From the NCBI GenBank assembly GCA_004014935.1, contig CP025321.1, positions 744,001-808,000 of the forward strand: 64,000 nucleotides of DNA. Reading direction: 5' to 3'. The DNA is from Saccharomycopsis malanga (taxonomy: Eukaryota > Ascomycota > Saccharomycetes > Ascoideales > Saccharomycopsidaceae). Positions 60,419 through 64,000 of the stretch are shown here, one piece after another (position 1 is the stretch's first letter; each line of letters begins with the position of its first letter). A program made the translations under genes and the position numbers. The notes beneath the pieces were generated by a model. The model ran no database searches. It worked only from the letters and a program-made list of their open reading frames with translations, and was not told the origin of the DNA.

Positions 60419-63394
60419 ATGATGGATACCCAGTCTAGTGCCTTTGGCTCGTTCACTTCGTCTACCACTGGTTCCTCGGCAGATATGCTGGATTATAATC
60501 CCAGCAGCCAATATATATACAACACCAGCAATAACGTTAATTCTGACAGCCCTTATATCAGCAACAACAACTATGGTTCCAACGCCAGTAGTTCTCCTGA
60601 AACCCCTACTTACCCACAGTCTTTATCGCCTAATCCTATGAGACAGAATGCGCCGCTTTCTCCGATCATATCTTTAGATGATGTTGGCGCCAAAATCGCA
60701 AACTCTACAGAGTTGCTTAAGACTCAGTCGGTTACGGATTTGAAGAACTTGATTCTTCCACTGACCAACAAGAAATCTCCTTTTTATCTCAATATTCCTA
60801 CCAGTTCCAAACCAGTGAGCCGCCTTATCAAACGGTTGCATGCCTGGATCAAGGTGTTGAAGTCGCTAATAAATTATTACCAGATGCTTGCCATTTCCTC
60901 ACAACAAATGTCTAAAATCCATTTGAACATGTGTGAGGCCGTCAACTTCCCCATGTTCACTAATGGAAACTCTAATGGTTTCAACTATCAAGAAATCATT
61001 CGTACTCCTACTGATTTTCGTGAAATGGTCAATGGCCGTCAACAGCAAGATACTAATCGATATCCTGTAATTAATCAACCTGTTGAAAAGGAAGAGAAAG
61101 TTGCTCAAGCCAACTTTTTGCCTTTTGGTTCTCATTCTATTCAAGATGTTCCTGGGTTATTGATCAATTATCATAAAAACTTGTCTTTGAAGAATTTGAA
61201 CTTGTCAAACGAGTTGAACAATTTAACCATTCCAAGATTGGAGGAGTTAAAAAGAGATTTGACCCAAAAAATCAAGGAAATAAAAACTTTACAAGATGAT
61301 TTCAGAAACGATCTTCGCCAGGAGATTGCTCTTACTGGTCAGCGTTTATATGATTATTTAGATGTTTTAAGCCATGCTTGTTACGCAGACGGTGGCCATA
61401 CGAGCCCTACAGGCACTGTTAATCCAACCAATACCACTGCTGCTAACAGTCCAAGCAATCCGAACAATAGTGTTGCCAATACTGATGCTAAGCGGTTTAA
61501 GAAAGACCCTTTTTTGTTAAAGTTCAAGTTGGATTACCAGTTGAAGAATCAAATTCTACAAGAGAGTTATTTACAAGAAGCGTATATAAACTTACAGACC
61601 ACCGCATCTGATTTGGAGAAAATTATCATACAAGAAATCCAAAAGTCGCTTAGTTCGTATGCTTCTGTTGTTGATTCGCAGATCAAAATCAGTTATGAGT
61701 TGATGATCAAAGATCTTAGTCAGGATGGGTTTTTGAGTAAACCTTACTATGAAGAATGGAACTCTTTTATTGATAGAGATAACAATGAGAATTTTATCAA
61801 GGACATTAAGGTGGGTTCTCCAATACCAAAATCCAGAAAATTGTCTGATATTGAGTATCCTTTCAAAGACAACTTTATTTCTAAATGTATCAAGACAGGA
61901 TACATGAACAAAAAATCCAAGTATTTGAAGAATTACAAAAAATGTTTTTATCTACTCACAGCCTCTTCTTTGTTCGAATTTGCCTCTGATGTCAGCAAAA
62001 AGTTTGAAGGGACCAACACTGGCTCAAACAATTACACTTATGGGAGTGTCACAGGTAGCGATACCAGTTCTGTAGTGACAGGATATTCAAACTCGTCTTC
62101 TATACCGCCTGACACGAACAACACTCCTAATAATGATGCTTCATTCCAGTTGAAAAATGCCACTCCTACGGCAAGTTACAACCTAAACTATTGTACGCTT
62201 GGTCCTTTTGAATATGGTAAAAACAAGTTTGTATTGCATTACAACCCTAAGCGTAAGTCTGGAGTGACTGAGCTTGACATTACCGATGAATTGGAATCTC
62301 AGAAAATTGCTTTCAAGCTCAATGATCAGAAAGAGTTATTACTTTGGTACAATTATTTGAAACAATTATTGAAATTCAAAACTCCTTATGATCGTGCGGT
62401 GTACATTGAAAAGCGTTACTTGAGAAGCTTGGCTAACAAAAAATTGAAAAGCAATGAGGTAAAAGATGGCATCACTATAAGTGCGGATGGTACATTCAAT
62501 ATAAATAATAGTGCTTCCAACAATAATAATGCAAACAATAACAACAATATCATGGACACTGTTAACAATAACAACGTTTTAAATAGTGGTGCTAGCGCTC
62601 AAAGATACGGTAGTAGCAAGTCGACAATTAACGGTAGTGGTCAATTGCAAGGAATTGCTCCGGAAATAATTATTTCAGATTTGTCGTTTGTTGAAAGCCA
62701 ACAGTCTCAATTACTGCAACAAGCACAGCAGCAAGCCCTGCAACAGCATCACCATCATCATGGCTTGCCACATCCCCGTATGAATCGCCCTGTATCTGTT
62801 AGATCACTTAGTAACAGTCTGTTGAGTTTTCTCATCGAAGATGAAGCGTCTAATAATCCTTCGTCATTGACTCGCCAGTACAATTCATACACCCAGAAGC
62901 CAAATGGATCAGTAGTATCGTTTGTTGATTCGCCTCCACGATCCCATATCACCGATCAGAACTTCCATAGTTCCAACAGTGTTTACAGTAACAACAGTAA
63001 TAATAGTAGTAATGTTGGTGGATTCAAAAGGCCATTGATGCGTCTTACAAATTCAACATCAAACATTCATGAAGGATCTTTGAAGAATAAGCTTAGTGAT
63101 ATCAGTATGTTAAAGTCTGGTAGACGTAACAAATTTATGGATAGTTTGTTTGTCAACAATAACAAAAAACATTCACATTCACATTCACATTCACATTCAA
63201 ACTCCGATTCTGGTTCTATAAGCCATTCTCGCCAACCTTCTTCTTCAGGTCTTTCGTCGCCAGAACCAACTGCACAAAAGCTTTTACATAAAAGTAATAG
63301 TATGTTGAATATCCGCCAAAACAATTCTTCAAATTTGAATTTGTTGGCTATGAAAAAACCACCTCTGCATTCCAGAACAATGTCCGGAGTTTAA
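60419..63394 (+). CDS. RGC1: Rgc1/Ask10-like PH-domain protein
   Basis: A 991-residue protein. After a Ser/Asn-rich N-terminus comes a conserved helical module (about residues 75-470): RLIKRLHAWIKVLKSLINYY, NFLPFGSHSIQDVPGLLINY, LTIPRLEELKRDLTQKIKEI and a BAR/F-BAR-like stretch. A PH domain starts near 490 (KTGYMNKKSKYLKNYKKCFY) and is split by a Ser/Thr/Asn-rich insert before resuming (FEYGKNKFVLHYNPKRKSGV ... ELLLWYNYLKQLL). The tail is disordered, with Gln/His tracts and an HS repeat coded at 63171-63200. The layout fits Rgc1/Ask10, which open the glycerol channel Fps1 and are Hog1 targets. Slm1/Slm2 share the PH type but lack the long N-terminal module and are shorter. Confidence 0.75.
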   Translation: MMDTQSSAFGSFTSSTTGSSADMLDYNPSSQYIYNTSNNVNSDSPYISNNNYGSNASSSPETPTYPQSLSPNPMRQNAPLSPIISLDDVGAKIANSTELLKTQSVTDLKNLILPLTNKKSPFYLNIPTSSKPVSRLIKRLHAWIKVLKSLINYYQMLAISSQQMSKIHLNMCEAVNFPMFTNGNSNGFNYQEIIRTPTDFREMVNGRQQQDTNRYPVINQPVEKEEKVAQANFLPFGSHSIQDVPGLLINYHKNLSLKNLNLSNELNNLTIPRLEELKRDLTQKIKEIKTLQDDFRNDLRQEIALTGQRLYDYLDVLSHACYADGGHTSPTGTVNPTNTTAANSPSNPNNSVANTDAKRFKKDPFLLKFKLDYQLKNQILQESYLQEAYINLQTTASDLEKIIIQEIQKSLSSYASVVDSQIKISYELMIKDLSQDGFLSKPYYEEWNSFIDRDNNENFIKDIKVGSPIPKSRKLSDIEYPFKDNFISKCIKTGYMNKKSKYLKNYKKCFYLLTASSLFEFASDVSKKFEGTNTGSNNYTYGSVTGSDTSSVVTGYSNSSSIPPDTNNTPNNDASFQLKNATPTASYNLNYCTLGPFEYGKNKFVLHYNPKRKSGVTELDITDELESQKIAFKLNDQKELLLWYNYLKQLLKFKTPYDRAVYIEKRYLRSLANKKLKSNEVKDGITISADGTFNINNSASNNNNANNNNNIMDTVNNNNVLNSGASAQRYGSSKSTINGSGQLQGIAPEIIISDLSFVESQQSQLLQQAQQQALQQHHHHHGLPHPRMNRPVSVRSLSNSLLSFLIEDEASNNPSSLTRQYNSYTQKPNGSVVSFVDSPPRSHITDQNFHSSNSVYSNNSNNSSNVGGFKRPLMRLTNSTSNIHEGSLKNKLSDISMLKSGRRNKFMDSLFVNNNKKHSHSHSHSHSNSDSGSISHSRQPSSSGLSSPEPTAQKLLHKSNSMLNIRQNNSSNLNLLAMKKPPLHSRTMSGV

Positions 63395-63872
63395 AGGTGG
63401 TTTTGATAGGCCATCCTCTCAACTATTTATTCTTCTTTTTCATCCATTTTATTTTTAACTTTTTCTCGTCATTCTTTTCTTAAGTTTTTTTTTTTACTAT
63501 TTATCTTTCTTTCAAATGGCTTACAAAGCTAACATCTTTTATACCTTTGGGATTCATCGGTCAGAGTGATATACTACTCATTTTATTATCAGTCCTCGCA
63601 TTTCGCATTTTCACGTTTAGTTTTTTTTGTATGGTTTTTTTATTGGCTATTTTTTTGTTTACTCTCATTTATCTTTTTATTAAACTCTCTTTTAACTAAC
63701 TTCCAGTTGATATCATTCTTTCAATCGCTACATGTTATGTCATTTTACTTTTTCGCACATTACAATTATGTCATGTTCCATTTTTTTGCATCTTAATTAA
63801 ATAAAATATTACCCACAAGACCTGTCAAAGATGTCTTGGTTTTCACATGAGATGTCTGAAATGTCTTATCGT
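63395..63872. other. Convergent spacer at the right edge
   Basis: T-rich 3' flank of the RGC1-like gene. No gene seen. Confidence 0.5.
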
Positions 63873-64000
63873 ACTATCCAAATTTCCCCGTGGATAAAAC
63901 GTTATCATTCACTTTGAATAATCTCTCCTTCAACTCCCTATTAAACGTCAAGTCGCGCCGTTGTACATGGACACGCAGATCTGGGCCAAGGAAATTGTAC
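63873..64000 (-). CDS. 3' end of an unidentified gene, cut by the window edge
   Basis: On the minus strand one frame stays open from the edge to a TAG at 63873-63875, giving about 41 residues. Its composition is protein-like (FLGPDLRVHVQRRDLTFNRE then LKERLFKVNDNVLSTGKFG). It converges with the RGC1-like gene. I do not recognise the family. The short length leaves room for chance, but GC content rises at the same point, as expected for coding DNA. Confidence 0.5.

Overview
The window is nuclear DNA of a budding yeast (Saccharomycotina). Almost every gene has a clear yeast counterpart, introns are few, short and 5'-proximal with TACTAAC-type branch points, intergenic DNA is AT-rich, and a compact U2 snRNA and an intron-bearing tRNA-Ser(GCU) are present. 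Where CTG codons fall inside hydrophobic stretches (SEI1, LCL3) leucine reads better than serine, which argues weakly for the standard code. I cannot name the species.

Layout. 1-4.3 kb: LCL3, FMP52, U2 snRNA and RXT3. 4.7-9.4 kb: an uncharacterised helical protein, spliced RPL31 and a small membrane protein. 10.5-20.3 kb: divergent DUS4/DUS3, spliced YET3, SFP1 and seipin SEI1. 21.5-34.2 kb: SNT1, BRE1 and a large DUF1765-like protein. 35.6-43.4 kb: UBP1, a spliced PDCD5-family gene, tRNA-Ser(GCU), DPB4 and KRR1. 45.9-54.6 kb: MRPS8, CCL1, spliced MZM1, GPI16 and NYV1. 55.7-63.4 kb: an ATO-type transporter, MXR1 and an RGC1/ASK10-like PH protein. The 3' end of one more gene lies at the right edge.

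Gene order from 2 to 29 kb combines two S. cerevisiae regions that are sisters from the whole-genome duplication: RXT3-RPL31A-BRE1-YET3 on chromosome IV and DUS3-SFP1-SEI1-DUS4-RPL31B on chromosome XII. Here both sets surround one RPL31, as expected for a lineage without that duplication.

The most unusual feature is a dispersed intergenic repeat family with SINE architecture. It has a tRNA-like head with Pol III box A (and box B in longer copies), an unrelated body ending in a conserved TATATACGCGC-type block, and an ATT-type tail. I see at least eight copies or fragments, in both orientations and in long and short forms. A decayed fragment of an adenylate-forming-enzyme gene lies in the largest gene-free stretch (43.4-45.9 kb).

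Functionally the genes are housekeeping: chromatin (RXT3 of Rpd3L, SNT1 of Set3C, BRE1), tRNA dihydrouridylation, ribosome synthesis and its control (RPL31, SFP1, KRR1, MRPS8), ER and lipid droplets (SEI1, YET3, GPI16), the vacuolar SNARE NYV1, TFIIH (CCL1) and DNA polymerase epsilon (DPB4). I see no metabolic cluster or defence system.
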